From Bacteroides ovatus (lineage in GTDB: Bacteria; Bacteroidota; Bacteroidia; Bacteroidales; Bacteroidaceae), in NCBI GenBank assembly GCA_030844565.1, contig JAUUNK010000271.1, positions 1 to 6,481 on the forward strand: 6,481 bases of DNA, read 5' to 3'. The position numbers and the translations under genes were made by a program. The notes under the pieces were generated by a model that had not been told where the DNA came from, searched no databases, and saw only the letters and a program-made list of their open reading frames with translations. Below, one piece after another: positions 1 through 6,444 of this stretch (its first letter is position 1; every line of letters begins with the position of its first letter).

Positions 1-5
1 ACATA

Positions 6-13
6 TATAGTTG
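6..13 (+). promoter_or_regulatory. Possible Bacteroidetes -7 element (TATAGTTG) before the structured RNA
   Basis: TATAGTTG matches the Bacteroidetes -7 consensus TAnnTTTG at all but one fixed position. A start site a few bases downstream (about 18-22) would open the transcript just ahead of the closing stem that begins at 32, which is what a stand-alone small RNA needs. The matching -33 TTTG would lie left of the window, so the promoter cannot be confirmed. A single 8-bp near-match in AT-rich DNA is weak evidence by itself. Confidence 0.3.
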
Positions 14-30
14 ATGTGTTTCGCTAACAC

Positions 31-183
31 CTTGTATTAGAAATCTGGTAAATTTCAAAATGGAAGCAGGGCTGGGCAGTAACACTTATCACATGTATCC
101 GTATGCGAATGACATGCGATATAGGTGTGGGGTACTGTTTTCATTTATTTGCTTCCGGGTTTTACCAGAACCTCTAATACAAA
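31..183 (+). ncRNA. Rod-shaped structured RNA, 6S-like
   Basis: A long imperfect inverted repeat folds into one rod. The closing stem pairs 32-41 with 173-182 (10 bp) and 44-52 with 161-169 (9 bp), separated by a small AA/ACC internal loop. Next come an internal loop, a 7-bp stem 62-68/150-156 (GGAAGCA/TGCTTCC), and a large asymmetric bubble, G-rich on the 5' side (69-76) and U-rich on the 3' side (138-149). Beyond it lie 77-81/133-137, 82-89/121-128 and an apical stem 92-96/112-116. A closed long helix, open central bubble and apical hairpin within about 150-190 nt is the architecture of 6S RNA, which mimics an open promoter and binds RNA polymerase. The pairing is seen directly; the 6S identity is inference. 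The strand is chosen from the possible -7 element at 6-13, and no good promoter was found for the reverse direction. True ends may be about 19 and 190-225. Confidence 0.55.
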
Positions 184-197
184 TAAGTAAACCGGCT

Positions 198-223
198 CCA
201 CACTTTCTTGTCAGATAGTGTGG
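198..223 (+). other. Hairpin after the structured RNA, possible 3' end
   Basis: CCACACT (198-204) pairs perfectly with AGTGTGG (217-223) around a 12-nt loop, 16 bases after the rod-shaped RNA closes. Its position suits a 3'-end or terminator hairpin. However, no T-run follows on the plus strand (CATTCAAG), and none directly follows it on the minus strand, so it does not meet the usual criteria for an intrinsic terminator. It could be a 3' domain of the RNA. Confidence 0.35.
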
Positions 224-231
224 CATTCAAG

Positions 232-250
232 TCCGATGGCGAAAATCGGA
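232..250. other. Short perfect hairpin TCCGAT/ATCGGA
   Basis: TCCGAT (232-237) and ATCGGA (245-250) form a 6-bp stem with a 7-nt loop GGCGAAA. TCCGA recurs at 255-259, so alternative pairings exist. No T-run follows. It could be another domain of the upstream RNA or a chance structure. Confidence 0.3.
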
Positions 251-293
251 ACAGTCCGAATGTCAATTTTCAATAAGGGAATCCATGTGTGTT

Positions 294-313
294 GGATAAT
301 TGACGGATAATTG
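294..313 (+). repeat. Tandem direct repeat GGATAATTG x2, 11-bp period
   Basis: GGATAATTG occurs at 294-302 and again at 305-313, an 11-bp period that puts both copies on the same face of the helix. The first copy overlaps AATTGAC (298-304), which is an inverted repeat of GTCAATT at 262-268. This could be a protein-binding site. Otherwise the stretch from about 250 to 430 shows no gene, RNA or clear promoter. Confidence 0.35.
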
Positions 314-429
314 GTCAGGATGAACAGAAATCCGTAAAATTTATCAGCATTCATAACTCCCATATGTAGAATATAGCTATTTTTACGCAGAAAAAACGGA
401 TAAGATTATGAAAAACGTAATTGTTATAA

Positions 430-640
430 TAAAAAACGCTTGGGGTGAGAGTCCTCCACCGAAAGTCAAAACCGGCTTTATCCCCAATCTTTGTGATTGG
501 GAGAAGAAAAATTATCTGACGAATCCCGGCTCTTACTACCGGCAAAAGGCATCGGTCGGATATATAGCCATGAAAGGATGGCTTTTCACTATTTTGCGTT
601 TGCCGAACTGTACCTTTGCTAACCAAGTGTTTTCCTACTT
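430..640. other. Hairpin-rich non-coding block, possible dispersed intergenic repeat
   Basis: This block holds several local inverted repeats. CCCAATC/GATTGGG (483-489/495-501) has a 5-nt loop. AGCCAT/ATGGCT (566-571/578-583) has a 6-nt loop. A competing pairing of 544-553 with 577-586 (AAAAGGCATC with GATGGCTTTT, 9 of 10 paired) would exclude the second hairpin. It is open without stops on the plus strand in phase with the downstream gene (408-743), and also on the minus strand (351-701), yet neither translation shows a domain, a signal peptide or normal composition. I read it as non-coding, structured DNA between the small RNA and the operon. The translated text looks familiar from Bacteroides intergenic hypothetical proteins, which suggests a dispersed repeat, but this cannot be checked from one window. 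Confidence 0.4.
611..618 (+). promoter_or_regulatory. Perfect Bacteroidetes -7 element TACCTTTG, likely operon promoter
   Basis: TACCTTTG is an exact match to the Bacteroidetes primary-sigma -7 consensus TAnnTTTG. TTTG elements lie upstream at 593-596 and 599-602, but their distance from the -7 box (14 and 8 bp) is shorter than the usual spacing of about 19-21 bp, so the -33 contact is doubtful. A start near 624 would give a leader of roughly 120 nt before the ATG at 744. A weaker alternative, CATCTTTG at 699-706, differs from consensus at one position and would give a leader of about 30 nt. Confidence 0.4.
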
Positions 641-743
641 CCCTTTTCCATTCTCTATCCTGAATAATCAGATTCTCGCAATATATAAATTCTACAATCA
701 TCTTTGGAATGATATCAAGGTGTCTTATCCTGTAAAAGCTGCT

Positions 744-2417
744 ATGAAAAAAACGGCATTCATAGCATTGTTCTCAGGCATGGTATTGTCAGCCGGAGCT
801 CAGAATACAGACCTGATAACCGAAGAGGAGCCTGATATAAAGGTGACAAAGGATACGGTATGGAATGTGGCGATTGAAAAGAAAGCGACACCCAAGGTAC
901 AATTTCCCCAACCGGGAGACAAAATTGATGTACTGGATCCTATCGTGTACAGTTTATGCTATACCACCGCCTATAACAGGCTCGCCCGGAAATCCGTCAA
1001 GGTGAAAACTTACAGGAAAGAGTACTCCCCGTATATCCACGCCGGCTATGACTTTGGCGTAAAGCATTGGAAAGAAATCGTTCTAAAAGACTATTCCTCG
1101 CTCTGGAAACAATTGCGGGGCATTGCAGAGAGTACCGGAATGGAAAGGATCTGCTTCCGCAACGGAGCCCTTATGGGAGCATACTCAACAAATCCCTATC
1201 CGGAACTGGATTATATCGATGCCGCAATTTCCGATGTGCTGAAACAGGTAAGGAAGCATATTGCTTCTGAAAATGAGATATCCCGGCACTATGACACCTT
1301 ATCCGATAAATGGTTTTCTTTTTTCAATGAAGAGAAAGAACGCTATTACGACATCGCAAATCACAACAGACCTTATTTCCTGTGTCAAGAGCATGCCGAC
1401 GATGCCCTTATTCTTCCAGAGTGGATAGATACCGCCACAGCAAGCAATGACATCACCCAATCGGAAGCCCTGGCTTCGGCAATTGCAAAATTTGATTCTC
1501 CTGCAGCCCCGGACGGCATCCGCAGGCTGAAAGACAACATGAAGCTTACACCCGACGAACGGAATGCCTTACTGGCACCTAATGATATGATTTCGTATGC
1601 AGTGGGAGTAGCACAGGCTGGCTGGATTATGGAATATAAGTGGTTTATAGGAGAAGCTCACAGAGAGGAGTTTGATGCAATGCTACTTTCCCGGGGTAAC
1701 AGTCCTGCCATCATGGCCGCTTTTGGAGACGGACTGAGGAGTGCCATGGATATAACGGAACGTTTCAAAAATGCGATTCTGTGTCAGGACTGCGACTCGA
1801 TATGTCTTATGAACAAAGCCATCAAAGCAGAATTGAACAAAGCATACAGACAAAACGTAGTTTATGGTTATGTCTTTATGAACGGAATGGATGCCGTTGA
1901 AATATACAGGGCCGGTGCCGAGTGGGATATTTCTGAAAAACAAACGGCCAGCGGATTGCGGCTTGATAAGGACCGGGTGCTTGAAGGTTTCAGGGATTAT
2001 CTGGAGGGACATTTGAAAATGGGTGTCGAATATGCCCGGACACTGACCAAGGGGCGCAATGCCATTGACTGGCATTTATATGAAAAAGATACGGAGACAA
2101 TAGACTTGTCCGAAAACGGATTCCAGCCTGCCATTCCGCTTAATATAGAAACTGGCTCTCAAAGTGAATTAAGTGCAGAACTGTCGCAGATGCTTACACT
2201 CCCACAAGAAGTTGCCGGGCAGAACATTACGGGCAAGGTAATGGCTACGGTGGTAATTGAGGCCGATGGTGCTGTCAGCAAAGTGGAAATTACAAGTTCG
2301 CCGCATCCGGCTTTGAGCGAAACTGTAACGGATTGCATCTACCGCATGCGGTTCATGCCGGCAAAATATGACGGAAAATGCGTTGCATCGGTTGCCATTA
2401 TTCCTGTATTATTCTAA
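744..2417 (+). CDS. Secreted protein of unknown function with C-terminal TonB_C-like domain
   Basis: The product is 557 residues. It begins with a clear Sec signal peptide (MKKTAFIALFSGMVLSAGA|QN, cleavage after about residue 19), so it should act in the periplasm or at the outer membrane. Residues 20-455 match no family I recognise. They are mixed, largely helical in feel, with Tyr/Trp-rich stretches and scattered cysteines. From residue 460 a linker (FQPAIPLNIETG) leads into a TonB C-terminal-like domain of about 75 residues: a GKVMATVVIEADGAVSKVEI strand pair, then SPHPAL, a helix with DC.YRM, FMPAKYDGK and a final strand ending PVLF. In Bacteroidetes this fold is common both in energy transducers and at the ends of other exported proteins. 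There is no N-terminal anchor helix or proline-rich spanner, so a classical TonB role is unlikely. The frame stays open back to 408, but the ATG at 744 is chosen because it starts the signal peptide. Probably first gene of the operon. Confidence 0.88.
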   Translation: MKKTAFIALFSGMVLSAGAQNTDLITEEEPDIKVTKDTVWNVAIEKKATPKVQFPQPGDKIDVLDPIVYSLCYTTAYNRLARKSVKVKTYRKEYSPYIHAGYDFGVKHWKEIVLKDYSSLWKQLRGIAESTGMERICFRNGALMGAYSTNPYPELDYIDAAISDVLKQVRKHIASENEISRHYDTLSDKWFSFFNEEKERYYDIANHNRPYFLCQEHADDALILPEWIDTATASNDITQSEALASAIAKFDSPAAPDGIRRLKDNMKLTPDERNALLAPNDMISYAVGVAQAGWIMEYKWFIGEAHREEFDAMLLSRGNSPAIMAAFGDGLRSAMDITERFKNAILCQDCDSICLMNKAIKAELNKAYRQNVVYGYVFMNGMDAVEIYRAGAEWDISEKQTASGLRLDKDRVLEGFRDYLEGHLKMGVEYARTLTKGRNAIDWHLYEKDTETIDLSENGFQPAIPLNIETGSQSELSAELSQMLTLPQEVAGQNITGKVMATVVIEADGAVSKVEITSSPHPALSETVTDCIYRMRFMPAKYDGKCVASVAIIPVLF

Positions 2418-2442
2418 TGAAAACACAATATCACCATTCACC

Positions 2443-4029
2443 ATGAAAAGATTATTATCAACCGTCCTGCTTGCATGTTTCGTACTGGGAGCATGGGCAC
2501 AAAACAAGACGAAAATGACAGAAGAAGAGAAAAAAGAGGCCATGAAGCAACTTGAAGTGCTCTATCAGTTCGAGACAGGAGCGGCATTCGGCGAACTTGA
2601 TTCATTAACAGAAAGCCAAGAGTTCAAACAAGATAGGCTCCCTTGGGAAAAATGGGCGGACAAATTCAAACACAAGAGCTTTAAAAAGAGCCTGTCAAGA
2701 CTGTTCACGTGCTTCGACAAGGCATTCATAGAACCGAACAAGGATTCTCCTATCTTTTTCAACCTTATGCTAAGGGGCAAAGACGAAGATGTATCTTCAT
2801 ATTTCGGTGGTCGACAAGGATCCGGCCTGTGGAAAAAGTATTATCACGAGGATGAGAACGGGAACTTCACGGGGTTCTGCAAAGAACTTTTCTTCGACCT
2901 AGAGACTGATTTGCAGCTTCATCTGGCGGATAAACAGGGCAAACCGGTCTATATACACCCGGATGAAGATATCTATCTGCTTGAGGGCGGCGACTATGCC
3001 AAGAACAAAGACATGTTGAATATATGGTTCGGATTGCAGATACCGTTGACTGTCCCTTATCAGGAAATTGCAGGCGGACACATCTCCTTGTCTTTCTATA
3101 TGCCTCAGAAATACGACCGCATCACAGTACCCATAAAGGATTTTGGAGACAACGCGGTGCAGGTGACTTGGGGCAACAAGACTTTGTCCATAGAAAAGGT
3201 TGACAGCAACGGCTTCACCATTTCCGCAGACGCAGAAACTATCGATAAACTGAGACGCATGGATTACCTTTATCACAGGGATGGAAACTGGTACGAGCCG
3301 TCCTCTTCAACATTCACAACAGGAGATTTGGACAAGATTCTGAAAAATAGTACAGGGAAAATCACGTTTGAAGAGTGGTTGAAAGGAAAAGGCATCGACC
3401 CGAACAACCTGGAAGAGACCTTGAAACACTTTATGGAAGATGAAGATTCAGAGGGAAATGACGATACAGACGCTGCCGGAGTGATGGGAAAGCACTACAC
3501 GGTTGCCTTGCAGGGAGATAGTCTGTTGCTCTACATGCCGGACGAAAAGAGACGGAAAATTGCCGAGATAACCGTATTTGCCCCATCGGAAGGCGAAGCA
3601 TCGCGGTTAATAATCAACCGCGAGCGATGCAACGAACTTATCGAATGGTTGTGCACAGAAAAATCACCGGACAATACAAAGCAGACCGAACCGGAAGAGA
3701 TGGAGGAAGTGGATTATTTCAGTCCTGATTTCCAGCCAGCCAAGCCCATCAACCCGCAGACAGGAATGCCGGACGAATGGAACATGATCTTGGCACAATT
3801 GCTCAGGAAGCCGGAAGAGGCAGTCGAGCAAGGAATTACAGGAAGAATGACGGCGGAAATAACCATCGGAACCGACGGCGTTGCCAGCAACGTAAAAATA
3901 TACGGAGACCCCCATCCGCTATTGAAAAAAGCGGTCTGCGACTGCCTCTACGGCATAAAGTATGTCCCGGCAAAATGGAAGGGAAAAGCAATCTCCTTTG
4001 TCGCTACTCTTCCCGTCATTTTTAACTGA
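2443..4029 (+). CDS. Secreted protein of unknown function, paralogous TonB_C-like C-terminus
   Basis: The product is 528 residues, starting 25 bp after the previous stop. It has a signal peptide (MKRLLSTVLLACFVLGAWA|QN, cleavage after about residue 19). LLAC at 9-12 faintly resembles a lipobox, but AWA|QN is the better site. Residues 20-425 are unassigned: a Lys/Glu-rich helical start, a middle part with many aromatic beta-type strands, and two acidic runs (EDEDSEGNDDTD near 332-343 and EPEEMEEVD near 415-423) that look like flexible linkers. From residue 430, FQPAKPINPQTG opens a C-terminal module that aligns along its length with the preceding protein: ITGRM, TDGVASNVKI, DPHPLL, CDCLYGIKYVPAKWKGK, PVIF. 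The shared module suggests the two proteins use a common partner or derive from one ancestor, while their N-terminal parts look unrelated. An upstream in-frame ATG at 2368 lies inside the previous gene and would bury the signal peptide, so 2443 is preferred. Confidence 0.88.
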   Translation: MKRLLSTVLLACFVLGAWAQNKTKMTEEEKKEAMKQLEVLYQFETGAAFGELDSLTESQEFKQDRLPWEKWADKFKHKSFKKSLSRLFTCFDKAFIEPNKDSPIFFNLMLRGKDEDVSSYFGGRQGSGLWKKYYHEDENGNFTGFCKELFFDLETDLQLHLADKQGKPVYIHPDEDIYLLEGGDYAKNKDMLNIWFGLQIPLTVPYQEIAGGHISLSFYMPQKYDRITVPIKDFGDNAVQVTWGNKTLSIEKVDSNGFTISADAETIDKLRRMDYLYHRDGNWYEPSSSTFTTGDLDKILKNSTGKITFEEWLKGKGIDPNNLEETLKHFMEDEDSEGNDDTDAAGVMGKHYTVALQGDSLLLYMPDEKRRKIAEITVFAPSEGEASRLIINRERCNELIEWLCTEKSPDNTKQTEPEEMEEVDYFSPDFQPAKPINPQTGMPDEWNMILAQLLRKPEEAVEQGITGRMTAEITIGTDGVASNVKIYGDPHPLLKKAVCDCLYGIKYVPAKWKGKAISFVATLPVIFN

Positions 4030-4037
4030 CCGAGCCT

Positions 4038-4688
4038 ATGGAAGGATATATCCTGATTGTACTACAGATTCTGATAACCGGACTGATTATCTGGAGAAGG
4101 AAGCAGGACTCCAAAGAGCCGTCAGGCTGTCTGGCAGCAGGTGTTATTTTCATGATTGTATTTGCTCTGACCACCGCACTGTTCAGTCTGGGGCATCTTA
4201 TCATCAATGAAGGACTGTTTGCCAATATCTTTGCAGAGAGCAGAGGGTCGCTCGCCGCCGCTTCACCAATGGAATGGCTGATGGCTGGATTTATCTGTCT
4301 GATAATGATGCTGGTATCTGCCACCGTTTGCTCTTTGGCTGGCTATGCTGTCACAGGCCGTCACCCCAAATTCTGCAAACTGATATGGAAAACACTGGCA
4401 ATAATCCTGCTGTTTCCCGTCATGGCATTGGGAATATTGGTTGCGGCATTTGGGTTTGCCTATATTATCTGCATGAGGTTTGCCTCACCCATGTTTGACA
4501 ATATCGGCTGGGGCTGGATGCTTCTGCTCTTATTTTTCAGTGTGATGTGCCTGCTTGGATTTTCCGGATTCGTCGTTTACCTGTTGGAAATGAACAGCGA
4601 GAAATTAAAAAAATACGATGAAAAGGACAGCAGACGTTCTTTCAGACCGGTCGATATGAATAACCATGAGAAAGGAGGCACTATATGA
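4038..4688 (+). CDS. Hypothetical integral membrane protein, about five helices
   Basis: The product is 216 residues and no family is recognised. Hydrophobic segments at about 3-19, 31-55, 80-104, 117-145 and 157-183 indicate five membrane helices. The first is short and followed by WRRKQ (19-23), consistent with a cytoplasmic loop after it. The C-terminal tail (184-216) is polar and highly charged (NSEKLKKYDEKDSRR) and, by the positive-inside rule, would also be cytoplasmic; that agrees poorly with five helices, so one segment may be double-spanning or peripheral. The gene starts 8 bp after the previous stop and ends overlapping the next start (ATGA), so it is almost certainly co-transcribed and probably translationally coupled to the TPM gene. 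This suggests a shared membrane assembly, but that is inference from spacing only. Confidence 0.85.
   Translation: MEGYILIVLQILITGLIIWRRKQDSKEPSGCLAAGVIFMIVFALTTALFSLGHLIINEGLFANIFAESRGSLAAASPMEWLMAGFICLIMMLVSATVCSLAGYAVTGRHPKFCKLIWKTLAIILLFPVMALGILVAAFGFAYIICMRFASPMFDNIGWGWMLLLLFFSVMCLLGFSGFVVYLLEMNSEKLKKYDEKDSRRSFRPVDMNNHEKGGTI
4671..4678 (+). promoter_or_regulatory. Strong Shine-Dalgarno AAAGGAGG before the TPM gene
   Basis: AAAGGAGG ends 6 bases before the ATG at 4685 and lies inside the 3' end of the preceding gene. It is a near-perfect anti-16S match, which is uncommon in Bacteroidetes, where most genes (including the others here) lack an obvious one. Together with the ATGA stop-start overlap it points to efficient re-initiation and coupled expression of the two genes, and it fixes the TPM start. 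Confidence 0.75.
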
Positions 4689-5935
4689 TACGAAAACTTA
4701 TAATCTGCATAGCCGTTCTGGTGGGTTTCTGCCCGATGGCATGGGGAACGGTCGATGATGTACCTAATCCCAAGACATACGATGCGGACAATTGGGTATC
4801 CGACCCTGACCATATATTGGACAGTGAAACGAAGAATAAAATCAACGATATATTGCAACAACTGGAGGACTCACTGACCATAGAAGTGGCAGTTGTCGCC
4901 TTGAACAGCATCGGAGAAGAGGAACCGCATGAATTTGCCGTTACGCTGTTCAACCGGTGGGGTGTCGGCAAGGCGGAAGATGACAACGGACTGCTGATTC
5001 TGCTGACCCGGGATATACGGGATATCACCTTCAAGACCGGGTATGGCCTGGAAGGAGTATTGCCGGATGCCATTTGCAAAAGAATACAGATGGAAACCAT
5101 GGTGCCGCATCTTCGGGAAAATGACTGGAATACAGGAATGCTTGAAGGTGTCAAGGCGGTGGCGGCAGTTCTGTACGGAAGTGACTATCAGGCAGCACCG
5201 CCGGAAGCATGGATAAAAAAGTTCCGGCGTACCACCCCTTCCCTGGTCTTTATCGTGTTTGCCCTGATGCTGATACTTATAAACTGGTTTGTCTGGAAAT
5301 CGGCGGTACACAGGATGACGCCCAAAGACGAAGGGACGGAAGCCGCATTGACCTTGCTGGCGACCCGAAAACCCTTTACTGTACGCACCCTGCTCGGACT
5401 GTGCTGGCTGGTACCGGTGTGGCCCGCCATGCTGGGTATTGCCTGCTGGTATTTCGGCATACAGAAACAAAAGACCCTCAGGCGCAGCCGGACATGCCCG
5501 AAATGCAACCAGGAAACCCTCCGGGAGATTCCTTTGCACGAGTTGATAAAAGATACGAAACGGCTGACTGAAAGCGAACGCAAAGAAACAGAACTGAAAA
5601 CGGCCTACATCCGCATCTACCGGTGCTCCGCTTGCAGCGAAGAGGTGAAAATCCGGATACCGCTTGAAAAGGACGGCTATGAATGCTGCCCCTCCTGCGG
5701 GCAAATGACGCTACACAAGGAAGAAAAATATCGGACTATTATTAAAGCCACCACTTCATCAGAAGGACTGATGGAGGCTCGCCATCGATGTATGCATTGC
5801 GATGCCGAATACATGGTAGGCTATACAATACCGAAAATCAACACCTCTTCCAGACGTTCGGGAGGCTCAGGCGGTGGCGGAGGCAGTTTCGGAGGAGGAT
5901 CGTCCGGAGGCGGAGGTTCATCCAGCCGTTTCTAA
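4685..5935 (+). CDS. TPM domain (YgcG/Psb32-like) membrane protein with CxxC zinc-ribbon pairs
   Basis: The product is 416 residues. A signal peptide (cleavage near AWG|TVDD, residue 21) precedes a TPM domain at about 25-165. Family hallmarks are VPNPKTYDADNWVSDP, the helix of ILDSETKNKINDIL, IEVAVVAL, FNRWGVGKAEDDNGLLILL, and GYGLEGVLPDA. A membrane helix follows at 184-204 and another at 236-258. Between them lies a short loop, and after them a soluble region with four CxxC knuckles (271/274, 314/317, 335/338, 369/372), enough for two zinc ribbons. It ends in a Gly/Ser-rich tail (392-416) finishing SSSRF, as is typical for YgcG-type proteins. Two helices place the TPM domain outside and would place the CxxC region and tail outside as well. 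TPM proteins have been linked to photosystem II repair and to acid phosphatase activity, but the function of bacterial YgcG types is unsettled. The usual neighbour lemA is absent from this window. Confidence 0.92.
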   Translation: MIRKLIICIAVLVGFCPMAWGTVDDVPNPKTYDADNWVSDPDHILDSETKNKINDILQQLEDSLTIEVAVVALNSIGEEEPHEFAVTLFNRWGVGKAEDDNGLLILLTRDIRDITFKTGYGLEGVLPDAICKRIQMETMVPHLRENDWNTGMLEGVKAVAAVLYGSDYQAAPPEAWIKKFRRTTPSLVFIVFALMLILINWFVWKSAVHRMTPKDEGTEAALTLLATRKPFTVRTLLGLCWLVPVWPAMLGIACWYFGIQKQKTLRRSRTCPKCNQETLREIPLHELIKDTKRLTESERKETELKTAYIRIYRCSACSEEVKIRIPLEKDGYECCPSCGQMTLHKEEKYRTIIKATTSSEGLMEARHRCMHCDAEYMVGYTIPKINTSSRRSGGSGGGGGSFGGGSSGGGGSSSRF

Positions 5936-5970
5936 TACAGTATATCAATATTAACAAAAAATTGCAAAGC

Positions 5971-6444
5971 ATGAAAACGATTTTTATCATGGGAATCTTG
6001 AATTTCTTTTGCGGCATCAGTGCCGCACAGCCTCAATACTGGGGTGAGGGTGCATACGATTTGGGAAATGTGGTGTTCGGAATGAACGTGGACAAGTATT
6101 ATTCCAAGGCAAGGCTATACGACGAGGATTATGACGAATCATTCCGCTATTTCATGAAGAAAAAAGTGAAATGTAAAACCCAGGAAGGCAAAAATGCGGT
6201 CATTCAGGAATACAGCTCGGTAGAAACAAATTACGGAGAGGTTCTTGCCCGCTTCGGGAAATTTGAATTCCCGTATACCGGCATGGTGGCGGACAAATCA
6301 GGAAAACTGATTGGCATTCTGGCACAGGGAAGGCTGGACGAAGCGGCGGCAGTGGATTCGCTGCTATATGCCATTGCAGGAAAGTACGGTCCCAAATGCT
6401 TTGTTACAGAAGAGTATTTCGGATATCGTGTAGATACTAATTGA
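5971..6444 (+). CDS. Exported protein of unknown function, probably truncated at its 3' end
   Basis: The product is 157 residues, starting 35 bp after the TPM gene. A signal peptide (MKTIFIMGILNFFCGISAA|QPQ, cleavage after about residue 19) predicts export. The mature part opens with YWGEGAYDLGNVVFGMN and contains MVADKSGKLIGI, a helix DEAAAVDSLLYAIAGKYG, and ends in what looks like a beta strand, FGYRVDTN. I recognise no family. The last codon and stop (AATTGA) lie inside a repeat, CTAATTGAAAAG (6437-6448), copied 23 bp further on, so the natural C-terminus was probably lost to an insertion. An intact protein would be expected to continue past the strand. If the repeat is incidental, this is simply a short exported protein. 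The start at 5971 is preferred because it begins the signal peptide; the open frame runs upstream into the TPM gene. Confidence 0.75.
   Translation: MKTIFIMGILNFFCGISAAQPQYWGEGAYDLGNVVFGMNVDKYYSKARLYDEDYDESFRYFMKKKVKCKTQEGKNAVIQEYSSVETNYGEVLARFGKFEFPYTGMVADKSGKLIGILAQGRLDEAAAVDSLLYAIAGKYGPKCFVTEEYFGYRVDTN

Noticed and set aside
31..183. Signal recognition particle RNA, because of GGAAGCAG at 62-69
   Set aside because: The apical loop is not a GGAA-type tetraloop and the conserved helix 8 sequence is absent; the large central bubble does not fit either.
351..701. 116-codon minus-strand reading frame
   Set aside because: It mirrors the structured block, has odd composition and no recognisable domain or promoter; more likely a by-product of stop-poor repeat DNA.
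408..743. In-frame N-terminal extension of the first gene (112 codons)
   Set aside because: It contains no domain, covers the hairpin-rich block and a perfect -7 element, and would bury a textbook signal peptide that starts at 744.
1..743. CRISPR array or tRNA gene in the upstream region
   Set aside because: There is no regularly spaced repeat set, and no cloverleaf or tRNA T-arm consensus was found on either strand.
2443..2499. Lipoprotein signal in the second gene (LLAC at residues 9-12)
   Set aside because: The hydrophobic stretch before the cysteine is short and AWA|QN after residue 19 is a better, Bacteroides-typical signal peptidase I site.
4871..5704. 277-codon minus-strand reading frame
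   Set aside because: It lies wholly antisense to the TPM gene, whose domain and motifs are clear; the antisense translation is Cys/Arg/Gln-rich and unlike a protein family.
5860..5932. Gly/Ser-rich repeat as a mobile or phase-variable tract
   Set aside because: Gly/Ser-rich tails are normal at the C-terminus of YgcG-type TPM proteins; codons vary and there is no perfect nucleotide repeat.
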